A DNA stretch of 24,708 bases from an uncultured Pirellulaceae bacterium (lineage in GTDB: Bacteria; Planctomycetota; Planctomycetia; Pirellulales; Pirellulaceae). The notes under the pieces were generated by a model. It saw only the letters and a program-made list of their open reading frames with translations. It searched no databases and was not told the DNA's origin. Numbering within the stretch: the stretch's first letter is position 1; the number at the start of each line of letters is the position of its first letter. Both the position numbers and the translations under genes were made by a program. Where the stretch lies: the NCBI GenBank assembly GCA_934278005.1, contig CAKQWG010000030.1:1-24708 (forward strand), given 5' to 3'. Below, piece after piece: positions 1 to 8,597 of the stretch.

Positions 1-1
1 T

Positions 2-307
2 CTCAATTCGCATACCAGCAGCGGCCGTGCACTTAGCGGTGAAGCGGAGAGCCGTTTGGCCACCCACCGCCATGCCACGCTTACTCAGCCCACGCTTACT
101 GAGCCCACGCTTACTGAGCCCGAGCGCAGCACCGCGCAGGCTCGGCCGGCGACCCAGCCCAGCCAGGCCGGAGCCGAACATCCGCATTTCGCCCCCGAGC
201 AGGGTCAGGCCGAGGCTGAGTGGGCTGGCGTACCTCCCATCGATCGCTTGCTGGCACAGATCGACGACGACCAAGAGGCGTGGGAGCTGTGGTTTGGTCA
301 TGTTTAA
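2..307 (+). CDS. 3' end of an unrecognised gene (partial, starts upstream of the window)
   Basis: Frame 2 is open from the window edge to a TAA at 305-307, giving about 101 residues of what is probably the C-terminus of a longer protein. I do not recognise the family. The visible part is polar and rich in Thr, Pro, Glu, Ala and Gln, and holds a run of TLTQP/TLTEP pentapeptides coded by three tandem 15-bp units. It ends in a more ordered acidic stretch (IDRLLAQIDDDQEAWELWFGHV, residues about 80-101) that may form a short helix. A TTG at 56 could start a small 83-aa protein, but the open frame to its left makes a fragment more likely. The composition suggests a disordered tail rather than an enzyme domain. 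Confidence 0.5.
   Translation, partial: LNSHTSSGRALSGEAESRLATHRHATLTQPTLTEPTLTEPERSTAQARPATQPSQAGAEHPHFAPEQGQAEAEWAGVPPIDRLLAQIDDDQEAWELWFGHV
77..121 (+). repeat. Three tandem 15-bp repeats inside the partial CDS
   Basis: Units at 77-91, 92-106 and 107-121 read ACGCTTACT(C/G)AGCCC. Only the tenth base of the first unit differs. Each unit codes for TLT(Q/E)P, so copy-number change would keep the reading frame. Confidence 0.9.
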
Positions 308-767
308 TGGCTCACCGGGACCGCTGTCGGCCGCCGCACCCCAAGCTCACAACGGGGCCCTAAGCAGCACTGATGGCGGATATTGTTGGGCGTACACTTC
401 GCAGCCAACAGCCCTGGCTCAAGTTTCTCGCGCAAATCCTGGGAACACGCGGAACTTAAGGCTGGCTCGCGACTCTAACGTAGAATGGCATATTCCGATT
501 ATGCGGGCTGTAGAGAATGCTTGGCCGCACTTCGCCAGAATTGCAACTATTACAAATCACCTAGATTGCCTTAATTGCAAAAAGGTCTCGCTTTGACTAA
601 TCTGAAACGTCCCGCGGCATTCTCCATGCACGCGTCGACAGACTTCTCGGGTTAGGCTCCTGCATGTTACCCGTATCAAAACACACATTTGGGAACGCTT
701 GAAGCTGCAATGCTGCTTCCAACGGTCTGTTTACTTCGCAAACTCCTCGACGTCATTAGGCGCAGTA
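308..767. other. Intergenic region upstream of the dockerin surface protein
   Basis: This 460-bp gap holds no convincing gene. An open frame spanning 27-596 overlaps the partial CDS in another frame, has low-complexity sequence and no recognisable domain. The region should contain the promoter of the gene at 768, but I see no clear -35/-10 pair. The only structured element found is the dyad at 701-719. Confidence 0.6.
701..719. promoter_or_regulatory. 19-bp dyad upstream of the giant surface protein gene
   Basis: GAAGCTGCA-A-TGCTGCTTC is an inverted repeat: eight of nine half-site positions are complementary around a single central A, with one T/T mismatch. It ends 48 bases before the chosen ATG at 768. 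It could be an operator for a dimeric regulator or a small hairpin in the 5' leader. If translation began at the TTG at 699, the dyad would instead be coding. Confidence 0.3.
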
Positions 768-3700
768 ATGAAAAAAGAATTCGGCAAATTGTTCGGTAGT
801 TTAAGCGGTAAACGGCGTTTGCGATCCTCGTCGAGTTCACGGCGATTGCGAGTCGAATCGCTGGAATGCCGCCGATTGCTAGCGGCGGATCTTTCAGCCA
901 ATCACAACTATTTCATGGCTGAAGACGTCAATCTAGACTTCATGGTCACGCCTATGGACGCATTGTTGGTCATCAATGCGCTCAATGAAGGCGGGGCGCG
1001 CACCTTTGCCGAGGGTGAGACCGGCATCGAACTACTGCATTTGCTCGACGTCAACGGCGACAAAATGTTGACACCCATGGATGCGCTGACTGTGATCAAT
1101 CGTCTTAACGGTGAAGGCGAAACGACCAACGAAACGTTCGTTGAGTTCAGTTATAAGCTCACCGACACCGCCGGTGTGCCTCTTACCAGCAACACAGTGC
1201 CTATCGGCCAAACCTTCCGCATCAACGTTTTTGCGCAGGATGTTCGACCAGATTCCGCACGGACCATTTCTGATCCGAATCATCCCGATTACTCGCGCTT
1301 CAATGGCATTTTCTCAGCTGCCCAAGATTTCGGAGTCAGCAATCTAGACGTTGTGTCCTACGTTAGGCCCAGCACGTTCTTTTCAGGAATTAAGTTCGCC
1401 CCGGACTTCCGCGATTCTCGCGATGTGGGCCAAGGAGGTGGGATTCAGGTCAACGGCACGCTCTCACCGCTGGTTTCCGATGGTCAGTATTTCTCGATTA
1501 CCACCAGCGCCGGCACCAAGACCTTTGAGTTCGATGTCGTTGGAACCCCAGCCGTCGAGGCCGGACGCGTGCCTGTCCCCTTGCCAACCATTGTTCAGTA
1601 TCAACCGATGATCAGCTCCATGATCACGGCGATCACCGATGCGGGCTTAGGCCTAAATCCAGTCGACCGTGGTTTCCAGTTGATAGGCATTCCGGCAGAC
1701 CAGTTCACCTTCGATGCGGGCACCAGCCAGCTGACGCTCAGCACTCCAGCGCAGGAGTATATCAATGAAGTTCGCGCGTCGGTCGATCGCTTCAGCTCAC
1801 CCGACCCGGTTGGTCCAGTCGCTTTCTATTCGGTCGAGTTCACCGCGGACGCGGTGGGATCGGTGACCTTTACCCCCAACGCTTCGGACCGGCCTACCTC
1901 TGAAACGTCGGTGTTTGGCAATCGCACGCCGATTCCCGCCCACTTAATCAACTATGGTGCACCGATCACCGTCAACGTGATCGCCGATCCCACCTCACCG
2001 ACAGCCGTGGATGACCAGCTGAGCATCCCTGAGGATTCACCGCTCATCGTTGGCGCCAACGCTCTAGCCAACGACATCGTTACTTCCGGCCGCACCCTGA
2101 GCATCGATTCGGTCTCAGCCATCGCGGGTGTGACTGTGGGTACCGTCAGCGGCACAACTTATACGCCTGCGGCAAACTTCTTTGGAACAGACAAGATCAC
2201 TTACGTGGTCAGGGATAGCACTGGGCTGCTCTCTTCCACTGCCACCATCACCATTACGGTGACGCCCGTCAACGATCCACCTCAAGCGTTCGATGATGCA
2301 ATCTCGGTCGACGAAGACTCGACCAGCAATTCACTGGACTTGCTGGCTGACAACGGGTTCGGTGCGGACAATGCAGGCCCAGCCAACGAGACCAGCGATT
2401 CCATTACGATCACGCGAGTCGGTCCAGCCGTGGGAGGCGGAACCACTTTTACCACTGCCAATGGTGGCACGGTTACTATTGAATCCGGTAATAAAACCGT
2501 CAATTACGTCCCTGCCCTGGGATTTGTGGGCACAGACACGTTCGTCTACACCATCACAGACACTGGCGGCCTAACGGCTTCAGCGACGGTGAGCGTCGAT
2601 GTAGCCCCGGCAACCCTACCGCGTGCTCGCGGCGATTCCGCCACGGGTCTTGAGGGCAGCACGCTGACAATCGACGTACTTGATAACGACAGCACCAACA
2701 CGGGTGCCTCTGCCATCCTGAAGAGCTTCACCAATGGCGCGCACGGCACCGTGGCTCGCCAGAGCTCTGATCCAGCCTCGCCCAATTACAACATGTTGGT
2801 CTATACGCCGTCGGACTTGAATTTCTACGGCACGGACAGTTTCTCGTATGTGATCAACGATACCGCCGGCATCGGCCCTGATTCAACGGGCACAGTAACT
2901 ATCAAGCTCAGCGATGTCAATGATCCGCCAGTGCTGGTTGACAACGTAGCTTCGACTGACGAAGACGTGGCGCTGACCATTCCGATCTCCACGTTGCTGG
3001 CCAACGATTCTCCGGGCCCCGGTGAAGACATTTATCAGCCCGTGCAAACGCTGCAGATCACCAGCGTTGCTGCGGTGACCGCCAACGCCGGTACGGTAGC
3101 CATTGTCGGTTCCAACGTGGTCTATACGCCAGCGGCCGACTTCAATGGCCAATTCTTGTTCACGTACGTTGCCCAGGACAGTGGCACGCCGCAGCTTAGC
3201 GGTACCGCGACAGTGACGGTTACCGTTGCCGCCATCAATGACAACCCAATTGCCAACCCCGACGGTTACAATGGCGTCGAAGACACGGTTCTGACGATCA
3301 ACGCCGACGCCTCGAATATCGTAGCTGGCAACGTTTTGTTCAATGATCTGGCCGGACCGCCAACGGCGATCGATGAAGTTGGCCAAGTCCTGAGCGTGAC
3401 TGGGGTCTCCACCACCAGCAGCCAGGGTGGCGTGGTGAGCTTTGCGGCTGGAGTAATCAGCTATAGCCCAGCCGCAAACTTCAACGGTAGCGATACCTTT
3501 ACTTACACCATCAGCGATGGAGCGGGTGGCACAGCAACGGGAACGGTCACCGTCAATGTGGCGGCTGTCAACGACCCACCAGTGGCCGGAAGCGATAGCG
3601 TCGTGGCCTTCAAGAATCTAACCACCACGCTCAGTTCGGCTAGTCTGCTGATTAACGACAGGCCGGGCGGGGGTGATGACGAAGCTTCCCAAAGCCTGGC

Positions 3701-4673
3701 CATCACGGCTGTTCAACAGACCGCCAATACTCATGGCAGCGTCAGCCTTTCCAGCGATGGGAAGACCGTAACCTACACTCCTGACCAGGGCTTCTCTGGT
3801 GCGGCCTCGTTCACTTACACCTTGCTTGACGGCGGTGGGGCCACTTCCACCGGTACTGTCAATATCGATGTGCGAGAGTACGTGCCGAGCATTATCCAAG
3901 GTAAAGTCTTTTCCGACGATGACGGCGACGCACAAATTGACTCCAACGAACGCAAGTTGGGTGGTATCAAGATCACTCTGAGCGGCAAGGGCATCGATGG
4001 TTCGTCGCTACCGACGCAGGTCGAACACACGCTAGCCGATGGCAGCTATGCTTTTGAAGGTCTGGGACCGGGAACGTACACCGTCAGCTTCGCCCCGACC
4101 GCCTTTTTGAAGGATGCGCCCGGACCTAATTCGCATACTATTTCAGTGAACAATCCGCTGGGAACCACTGTCGGCAATCTCAATTTCGCCGTGCTTGGCT
4201 CCTTTGACCTGAGCCAAGTTGACAATGGCTCTGCCTATCAGTTGATCATCGATCGCTTTGCCTCCAGTCGCCGTCCAATCAATGGCCCGTCGACTGCAGC
4301 CAGCGATCCTCAGAATGTTGTCGGAGCCTACTATGCCTTGGGCGCTGATAACACGGCCTTATGGTCGACGCTTCGCAACGTACCGACCACTGAGCTGGGA
4401 CGAGTGCAGTTCACGGAATTGGTGTTGGCTCCCAACGGCAACGACCTAGAAGCCTTGCTGACTGTGGTCGATACCAACCATCAGGTGACCACGCGAGTGC
4501 TGAGCAAGGCTCGCAATGACTTTTACGTGATCGAAGATAGAAATGGTGCGAAGTTGATTGGAATCTACCAAGTTCCCACCGAGACTACCTCGGTGAATCC
4601 AGCCACTCCGCCGTTTTCGGCTCAGAAATATCTCGACTCGGTAGATGAAGTCTTCGCTGAACAGGGCTGGTAA
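768..4673 (+). CDS. Giant LEPR-XLL surface protein with dockerin, cohesin-like, cadherin-like and CnaB-like modules
   Basis: A 1301-residue predicted exported structural or adhesive protein. Seen in order: a basic Ser/Arg N-terminus with LECRRLLAAD (about 32-41), a LEPR-XLL variant; a dockerin type I pair with calcium loops D53-N55-D57-T61-D64 and D94-N96-D98-T102-D105, each followed by a VIN-x-LN helix end; a cohesin-like beta module (about 125-405) with an insertion; six cadherin/VCBS-like repeats of about 100 residues (about 410-1035), several joined by VNDPP; a CnaB/SdrD-like module (about 1040-1145, SYAFEGLGPGTY); and a C-terminal beta-rich domain related to that of the protein at 19508-24385. 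No enzyme domain and no LPxTG or PEP-CTERM anchor is visible. The ATG at 768 is preferred over the upstream TTG at 699 because the conserved basic N-terminus starts there; ribosome binding is weak (AGG, 8-base spacing). It is monocistronic, with a terminator directly downstream. Exact role unknown. Confidence 0.9.
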   Translation: MKKEFGKLFGSLSGKRRLRSSSSSRRLRVESLECRRLLAADLSANHNYFMAEDVNLDFMVTPMDALLVINALNEGGARTFAEGETGIELLHLLDVNGDKMLTPMDALTVINRLNGEGETTNETFVEFSYKLTDTAGVPLTSNTVPIGQTFRINVFAQDVRPDSARTISDPNHPDYSRFNGIFSAAQDFGVSNLDVVSYVRPSTFFSGIKFAPDFRDSRDVGQGGGIQVNGTLSPLVSDGQYFSITTSAGTKTFEFDVVGTPAVEAGRVPVPLPTIVQYQPMISSMITAITDAGLGLNPVDRGFQLIGIPADQFTFDAGTSQLTLSTPAQEYINEVRASVDRFSSPDPVGPVAFYSVEFTADAVGSVTFTPNASDRPTSETSVFGNRTPIPAHLINYGAPITVNVIADPTSPTAVDDQLSIPEDSPLIVGANALANDIVTSGRTLSIDSVSAIAGVTVGTVSGTTYTPAANFFGTDKITYVVRDSTGLLSSTATITITVTPVNDPPQAFDDAISVDEDSTSNSLDLLADNGFGADNAGPANETSDSITITRVGPAVGGGTTFTTANGGTVTIESGNKTVNYVPALGFVGTDTFVYTITDTGGLTASATVSVDVAPATLPRARGDSATGLEGSTLTIDVLDNDSTNTGASAILKSFTNGAHGTVARQSSDPASPNYNMLVYTPSDLNFYGTDSFSYVINDTAGIGPDSTGTVTIKLSDVNDPPVLVDNVASTDEDVALTIPISTLLANDSPGPGEDIYQPVQTLQITSVAAVTANAGTVAIVGSNVVYTPAADFNGQFLFTYVAQDSGTPQLSGTATVTVTVAAINDNPIANPDGYNGVEDTVLTINADASNIVAGNVLFNDLAGPPTAIDEVGQVLSVTGVSTTSSQGGVVSFAAGVISYSPAANFNGSDTFTYTISDGAGGTATGTVTVNVAAVNDPPVAGSDSVVAFKNLTTTLSSASLLINDRPGGGDDEASQSLAITAVQQTANTHGSVSLSSDGKTVTYTPDQGFSGAASFTYTLLDGGGATSTGTVNIDVREYVPSIIQGKVFSDDDGDAQIDSNERKLGGIKITLSGKGIDGSSLPTQVEHTLADGSYAFEGLGPGTYTVSFAPTAFLKDAPGPNSHTISVNNPLGTTVGNLNFAVLGSFDLSQVDNGSAYQLIIDRFASSRRPINGPSTAASDPQNVVGAYYALGADNTALWSTLRNVPTTELGRVQFTELVLAPNGNDLEALLTVVDTNHQVTTRVLSKARNDFYVIEDRNGAKLIGIYQVPTETTSVNPATPPFSAQKYLDSVDEVFAEQGW

Positions 4674-4729
4674 GCCAGACCGCGATTAAGAACAGCGGGG
4701 TGCTTTTTGAAGCCACCACGCCACAAATT

Positions 4730-4768
4730 AACGGCTGCTGAGGTATGCTAACTTCAGTGGCCGTTTTT
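4730..4768 (+). terminator. Intrinsic terminator of the dockerin surface protein gene
   Basis: A 14-pair stem (4730-4743 with 4752-4765, including three G/T pairs that are wobble in RNA) closes an 8-base loop TATGCTAA. It runs directly into five T residues (4764-4768). It lies 57 bp after the stop codon, on the coding strand. Confidence 0.85.
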
Positions 4769-5001
4769 CGTTGGGCCTGTCCTCCACCTACAGCAGCCAG
4801 AGCCATTAGGCCAGCGGTGGATCAGCTCATTCTCAACTCACAGGCGATTGCTCCAAGAGCTACGGCGGCCACTGATAGTCTGAGTGCGAGTTTTAATCCA
4901 TCGATGCGATCAGATTTCTGCAAGCTAATCTTTGATCCCTACGTTATCACCGCCGCCTTGCGACGAAAGACAGCGAATCAACCTTTGTGCGACCAACTCC
5001 A
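4769..5001. other. Intergenic region before the NYN nuclease gene
   Basis: After the terminator this stretch shows no gene. It presumably carries the promoter of the gene at 5002. A 92-residue open frame starting at 4745 begins inside the terminator and has no recognisable content. Confidence 0.5.
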
Positions 5002-5532
5002 ATGGCTGTTCCTAAACTATTGATCGACGGCTACAACGTCCTCTTCCAAAGCCAGCTCGTCGGGCGTGGCCGTGGCGGAAATTGGCTGCCGGCCGCACGG
5101 CAACGATTGCTGCAGTTGTTGAGCAGTCGCCTCACGCCGGCGGAACTCTCGACAACTCAATTGATCTACGATGCACCGCAGTTCGGGCCTGCCCCGCTGC
5201 CAACAACATTGGAGTCTGGGATGTCGGTCCATTACGCGGTCGACCATGCGGAAGCCGACGATCTGCTCGAGAAGATCGTGCGCACGCACCCCACGCCCAA
5301 GCTGCTGCGCGTGGTGTCCAGCGACCTACGCATCCGCCGCTGTGCGCAGGCGAAGCGGGCGGTATCGATCGATTCCCAGCTGTTTCTCGACCAACTGGAG
5401 CGGCGTCCAGCACTGTTCAAGCAGCCCACTGCTCCGGCTATCGAGGAAACGGACGAAGTATCAAGCGGCCTAAGCCAAGCCGAAGTCGAATACTGGTTGG
5501 ACGCATTCCAAATTGAAGATAAGCCAAAATAG
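5002..5532 (+). CDS. YacP-type NYN-domain ribonuclease
   Basis: A 176-residue protein of the YacP/NYN family (PIN-like fold; Bacillus Rae1 is a member that cuts mRNA on the ribosome). Visible motifs are LLIDGYNVLF (about 6-15, first acidic residue D9), the DHAEADDLLEKIV block (about 81-93, acidic pair at about 86-87) and VVSSDLRIRR (about 104-113, third acidic position). Together these form the expected metal-binding acidic cluster. The length fits single-domain YacP proteins (about 170 aa). A GTG at 4987 would add five residues; the ATG at 5002 is preferred because the strand that carries the first Asp begins right after it. No membrane segment, so cytoplasmic. Probably a standalone gene, since 332 bp separate it from comEC. 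RNA target unknown. Confidence 0.85.
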   Translation: MAVPKLLIDGYNVLFQSQLVGRGRGGNWLPAARQRLLQLLSSRLTPAELSTTQLIYDAPQFGPAPLPTTLESGMSVHYAVDHAEADDLLEKIVRTHPTPKLLRVVSSDLRIRRCAQAKRAVSIDSQLFLDQLERRPALFKQPTAPAIEETDEVSSGLSQAEVEYWLDAFQIEDKPK

Positions 5533-5864
5533 GCTGAACGCCACATGAGGGAAAGCAGCTCGCGCCGCCAAATCTTGTGTTGCAGTCCCAGCCGCCGCAT
5601 TTTTTTTGCGGTCCTCTGTTCTTATGCCTCTAGTAGCCAGCTCTCGTTTGCCGCGAAAGAACGCAAAGATCGCAGAGGAATTTTAGGCCATATAGTGCGT
5701 GGCCGCTCCAGCGGCGGTACGAGCTGGTAAACTCACACTAGATCGCTCGTCACAACTAATCGAACTGGGAATGCCCTGCCTGGAGCGTCGAGTCGCTAGC
5801 CGCATAGCTAATCTAAGAGCAAGTAACCGAGTGTGTCCTACCGCTTAGGAGACAAACCTAAATC
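5533..5864. other. Intergenic region between the NYN nuclease gene and comEC
   Basis: No convincing gene in this 332-bp gap. It holds a T8-containing segment (5600-5607) flanked by CCGCA/TGCGG arms (5595-5611), which is not a classical terminator because the T run lies in the loop. It also holds an AACGCAAAGA-type extragenic repeat (5651-5680) and a small GCCGC-TCCA-GCGGC hairpin (5702-5715). A 61-aa open frame at 5545-5730 runs through the repeat and is probably spurious. Confidence 0.5.
5651..5680. repeat. Degenerate CGCAAAGA-type interspersed repeat
   Basis: The segment contains CGCGAAAGAACGCAAAGA followed by TCGCAGAGG, a string of GAAAGAAC/GCAAAGAT/GCAGAGG steps about 9 bp apart. From memory, similar CGCAAAGAACGCAAAG strings are common extragenic repeats in planctomycetes and other phyla. 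Only one copy is seen here, so the call rests on resemblance. Confidence 0.35.
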
Positions 5865-8543
5865 ATGCGAACTGCGCCGCCTGCCGGCCGTCGATCGACG
5901 GAGAGCGATGTGGAGTCCGGTGAAGCGTTGCTGGCCAAGGCGCCCGGCAAGGTAAACGCAGTTGAGCTGGACCAGCTGGGCGGATCTCACAGCGGAACAT
6001 GGAGCGCGTACCTGGAGCGAATCGTCTACTTTCGGCCGCTGCTGTGGTTGTCATTGGCGGTTATCGCAGGCGTCAAACTGCAGTCAAGCACCGACTGGCT
6101 AGCTACGCTCAGCTCGCTGAATTGGCTGTCGGCCCTGGCAGTGGGCCTAGGCACGGCTGCACTGCTGTACAAACAGGGCCATACCGTAAGCGCAGGCTCC
6201 ATGGCTCTGGTAGCCGCACTCGCCCTAGGCGGCTTCCACGGACGCCTGCAGGCAGCTCCCGCGGGCGATTCTCTGGCAGACTTAGCTACTCGTAGAGCCG
6301 AGCCAATCGCGCTGCGGGGCCTGATCGCTTCAACGGCAGTTTGGAAACCCAACCCCAACTACAGGAGCACAGTCGCCAACAGTGAAGCCTGGCAAACTCA
6401 GTGGGACGTAAGTTGTGACCAGCTGCGTGACGGCGCCCAGTGGCAGGGTATCGCCGCCCTGTGCACCTTGACGGTCGACGGCCGGATAGATGACTTGTTG
6501 CCGGGCGACTACGTCGAGATTATGGGCAGTTATCGTCGCATCTCCGCTCCGACCAACCCAGGCGGATTTGATTTTGCAGAGCATTTCCGACGCGACGGCA
6601 AGTTCGTGTCGCTGACGGCCAAAAGCCGCAAACAGGTGACTCGCCTGGCATCGACCAGTCGCTTACCGCTGCTGCGCTGCCGTGCCTGGCTGGTCAAACA
6701 CGTCGATCGTTCGCTGCACCGCTGGTTGAGTCCCGCGCAAAGTCCACTAGCGGCGGCGCTAGTGTTCGGTCAGCGCGAGCAAGTCGACTGGGCAGATCAA
6801 CAGTCGCTGATGGCCACCGGCACGCTGCACATGCTCGCCATTAGCGGCATGCACGTAGAGATCGTAGCGGCCAGCATCCTGCTGCTGGCCGGCCCGCTAG
6901 GTTGGCCAACGAGCCGATTGATGATGTTGATCGTCAGCGTGTGTGTGGCTTACGCTATCCTGGCTGGTGGCAATCCGCCGGTACTGCGTGCCGTAATTGT
7001 CGTAGCGGCCTTTTCACTGGCGCGGGCTTCGGGTCGCCCGGCGCGGTTGGCCAACGTGTTAGGCCTAGCAGCGTTGACACTGGTGCTGATGCGCGCGGCC
7101 AACGTGGACAGCGTGGGTGTTCAGCTCTCCTTTTTAGCCGTGGGGACGATCGGGCTGTTTGCCGTCGCGCCGACGTCTGACCACAAGCGACGCGGGCCGT
7201 TGGTGCAGCTTATCGAGGAAGGACTCGGGCCAGCTCAGCGGTGGCTGCGATGGTGGTGGGTCTCGCTGCGGCAGACGTGGCGGTTGAGTCTGTGGGTGTG
7301 GCTGATTACCTGCCCGCTGGTGTGGTCTAGCTTCCATATCATCGCTCCCATTTCAGTGCCGCTGAACGTACTCATCGCTCTGCCGCTCATACTGGCTCTG
7401 ATCAGCGGCTTGATAACCGGGTTGTTCGGTTGGCTTGCGCCGGTGGGCTGGCTGGCAGGCAACGTATGCACAGCCAGCTTGAACTTGATCCGCGTCGCGG
7501 TCGAAGTAGGACAGAGCATTCCGCTCGGCCATTTATGGTTGCCCGCCCCCAGCGCGTGGTGGACGGTGTGTTTTTATGGCCTGGTAGCAGGCTGGTTATT
7601 GCGTTTTGGCCAGCGACGCAACTCGGCTCTGTTGGGAGTCCTATTAGGGTGGATCGCCGTCGGCATTGCCCCCTACACGACCGGCCCGCGTGGCTGGTGG
7701 AAGACTTCAGTCGCTTTGCCGTCGAGCGTAGTGGCTGACGCCGGTCGGCCGGGCGAACTGCGCTGTACGTTTTTGGATGTAGGTCACGGCACGAGCGTCG
7801 TTATCGAGATGCCTCAGGGCGAGGTGTGGCTCTATGATGCGGGGCACATGGGATCATCCGATCGCAGCCATCAGGACATCGCTAACGGATTGTGGGATAT
7901 CCCGACCGCCCGCATCGAACGCCTACTCATCTCACACGCGGACAGCGATCACTACAACGCAACGGCGGGACTATTGCAACGCTTTGCGGTGGGTAGCTTG
8001 GCCAGTACCAAGCAATTTTTTCAAAGCGCGGACCACAACGTCCAAGAGTTGCTGGCAGGCATGGCGGCTGGCCGGCCACGCGAAGAATTACAAGCCGGCG
8101 ATGGCGGCCAGGTCGGAGAGGTGTCCTATCAAATACTCCACCCCAGTGCGGCCAGGCGGGCTGAGAGCGACAATGCGGACAGCCTGTGTCTACTGCTTGA
8201 ATTTGCCGGCAAGCGCCTGCTACTGCCTGGCGATCTGGAGGGCAGCGGGCTGGCGGACCTAACTCAGCTACCGCCACGGCCGTGCCACATACTCATGGCT
8301 CCCCACCACGGCAGCCTGACGCTCGACCCTAGCGAGTTGCTCGCCTGGTGCCGGCCGCAGTGGGTCATCGTCAGCGGCAATCACCGCGCCCTGCGAACTG
8401 AGGTACTTGAGAAGTACAGCTTCGGTGGGTCGCAACTGGGAATCACCTTTCGCGACGGTGCTGTGCAAATTCGCATCGACCACTCGGGAATGCTGAGCGT
8501 CTGGCACTGGCGCGAGCAGCAGTGGCAGCCGCTCGAGCCATAG
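5865..8543 (+). CDS. comEC: ComEC/Rec2 family DNA-uptake channel
   Basis: An 892-residue inner-membrane protein that in naturally competent bacteria carries transforming single-stranded DNA across the cytoplasmic membrane. Seen in order: a polar N-terminus (about 1-50); hydrophobic helices (about 55-125); a soluble OB-like segment (about 130-260); the Competence core with the hallmark ATGTLHMLAISGMHVEI (about 318-334) and many membrane helices (about 280-610); and a C-terminal metallo-beta-lactamase domain (from about 628). That domain shows LDVGHGTS, the HADSDH metal motif (about 690-695), LLPGDLEG and MAPHHGS. All four metallo-beta-lactamase motifs look intact. The length is a little above the usual 750-850 aa because of the N-terminal extension. 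The start at 5865 has AGGAG 12 bases upstream. No other uptake gene (comEA, pilus) is in the window. The downstream neighbour clpS is convergent. Confidence 0.93.
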   Translation: MRTAPPAGRRSTESDVESGEALLAKAPGKVNAVELDQLGGSHSGTWSAYLERIVYFRPLLWLSLAVIAGVKLQSSTDWLATLSSLNWLSALAVGLGTAALLYKQGHTVSAGSMALVAALALGGFHGRLQAAPAGDSLADLATRRAEPIALRGLIASTAVWKPNPNYRSTVANSEAWQTQWDVSCDQLRDGAQWQGIAALCTLTVDGRIDDLLPGDYVEIMGSYRRISAPTNPGGFDFAEHFRRDGKFVSLTAKSRKQVTRLASTSRLPLLRCRAWLVKHVDRSLHRWLSPAQSPLAAALVFGQREQVDWADQQSLMATGTLHMLAISGMHVEIVAASILLLAGPLGWPTSRLMMLIVSVCVAYAILAGGNPPVLRAVIVVAAFSLARASGRPARLANVLGLAALTLVLMRAANVDSVGVQLSFLAVGTIGLFAVAPTSDHKRRGPLVQLIEEGLGPAQRWLRWWWVSLRQTWRLSLWVWLITCPLVWSSFHIIAPISVPLNVLIALPLILALISGLITGLFGWLAPVGWLAGNVCTASLNLIRVAVEVGQSIPLGHLWLPAPSAWWTVCFYGLVAGWLLRFGQRRNSALLGVLLGWIAVGIAPYTTGPRGWWKTSVALPSSVVADAGRPGELRCTFLDVGHGTSVVIEMPQGEVWLYDAGHMGSSDRSHQDIANGLWDIPTARIERLLISHADSDHYNATAGLLQRFAVGSLASTKQFFQSADHNVQELLAGMAAGRPREELQAGDGGQVGEVSYQILHPSAARRAESDNADSLCLLLEFAGKRLLLPGDLEGSGLADLTQLPPRPCHILMAPHHGSLTLDPSELLAWCRPQWVIVSGNHRALRTEVLEKYSFGGSQLGITFRDGAVQIRIDHSGMLSVWHWREQQWQPLEP

Positions 8544-8597
8544 CGCCCACTGCTTGCCAGAGAGATGCTTACCAGATCGCAGTTTACCGAGTGCGGC

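Noticed and set aside
27..596. 189-aa rightward open frame at the left end
   Set aside because: It overlaps the better-supported partial CDS in another frame, begins with repeat-derived low complexity and has no recognisable domain.
699..767. TTG start at 699 for the dockerin surface protein
   Set aside because: The added 23 residues are unlike a LEPR-XLL N-terminus and cover the 701-719 dyad; the ATG at 768 begins the typical basic segment.
5595..5611. Intrinsic terminator of the NYN nuclease gene
   Set aside because: The T-run lies within the loop of the CCGCA/TGCGG arms instead of following the stem, so it does not fit the terminator model on the plus strand.
5545..5730. 61-aa rightward open frame before comEC
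   Set aside because: It runs through a T8 tract and the CGCAAAGA-type repeat, and shows no domain or conserved motif.
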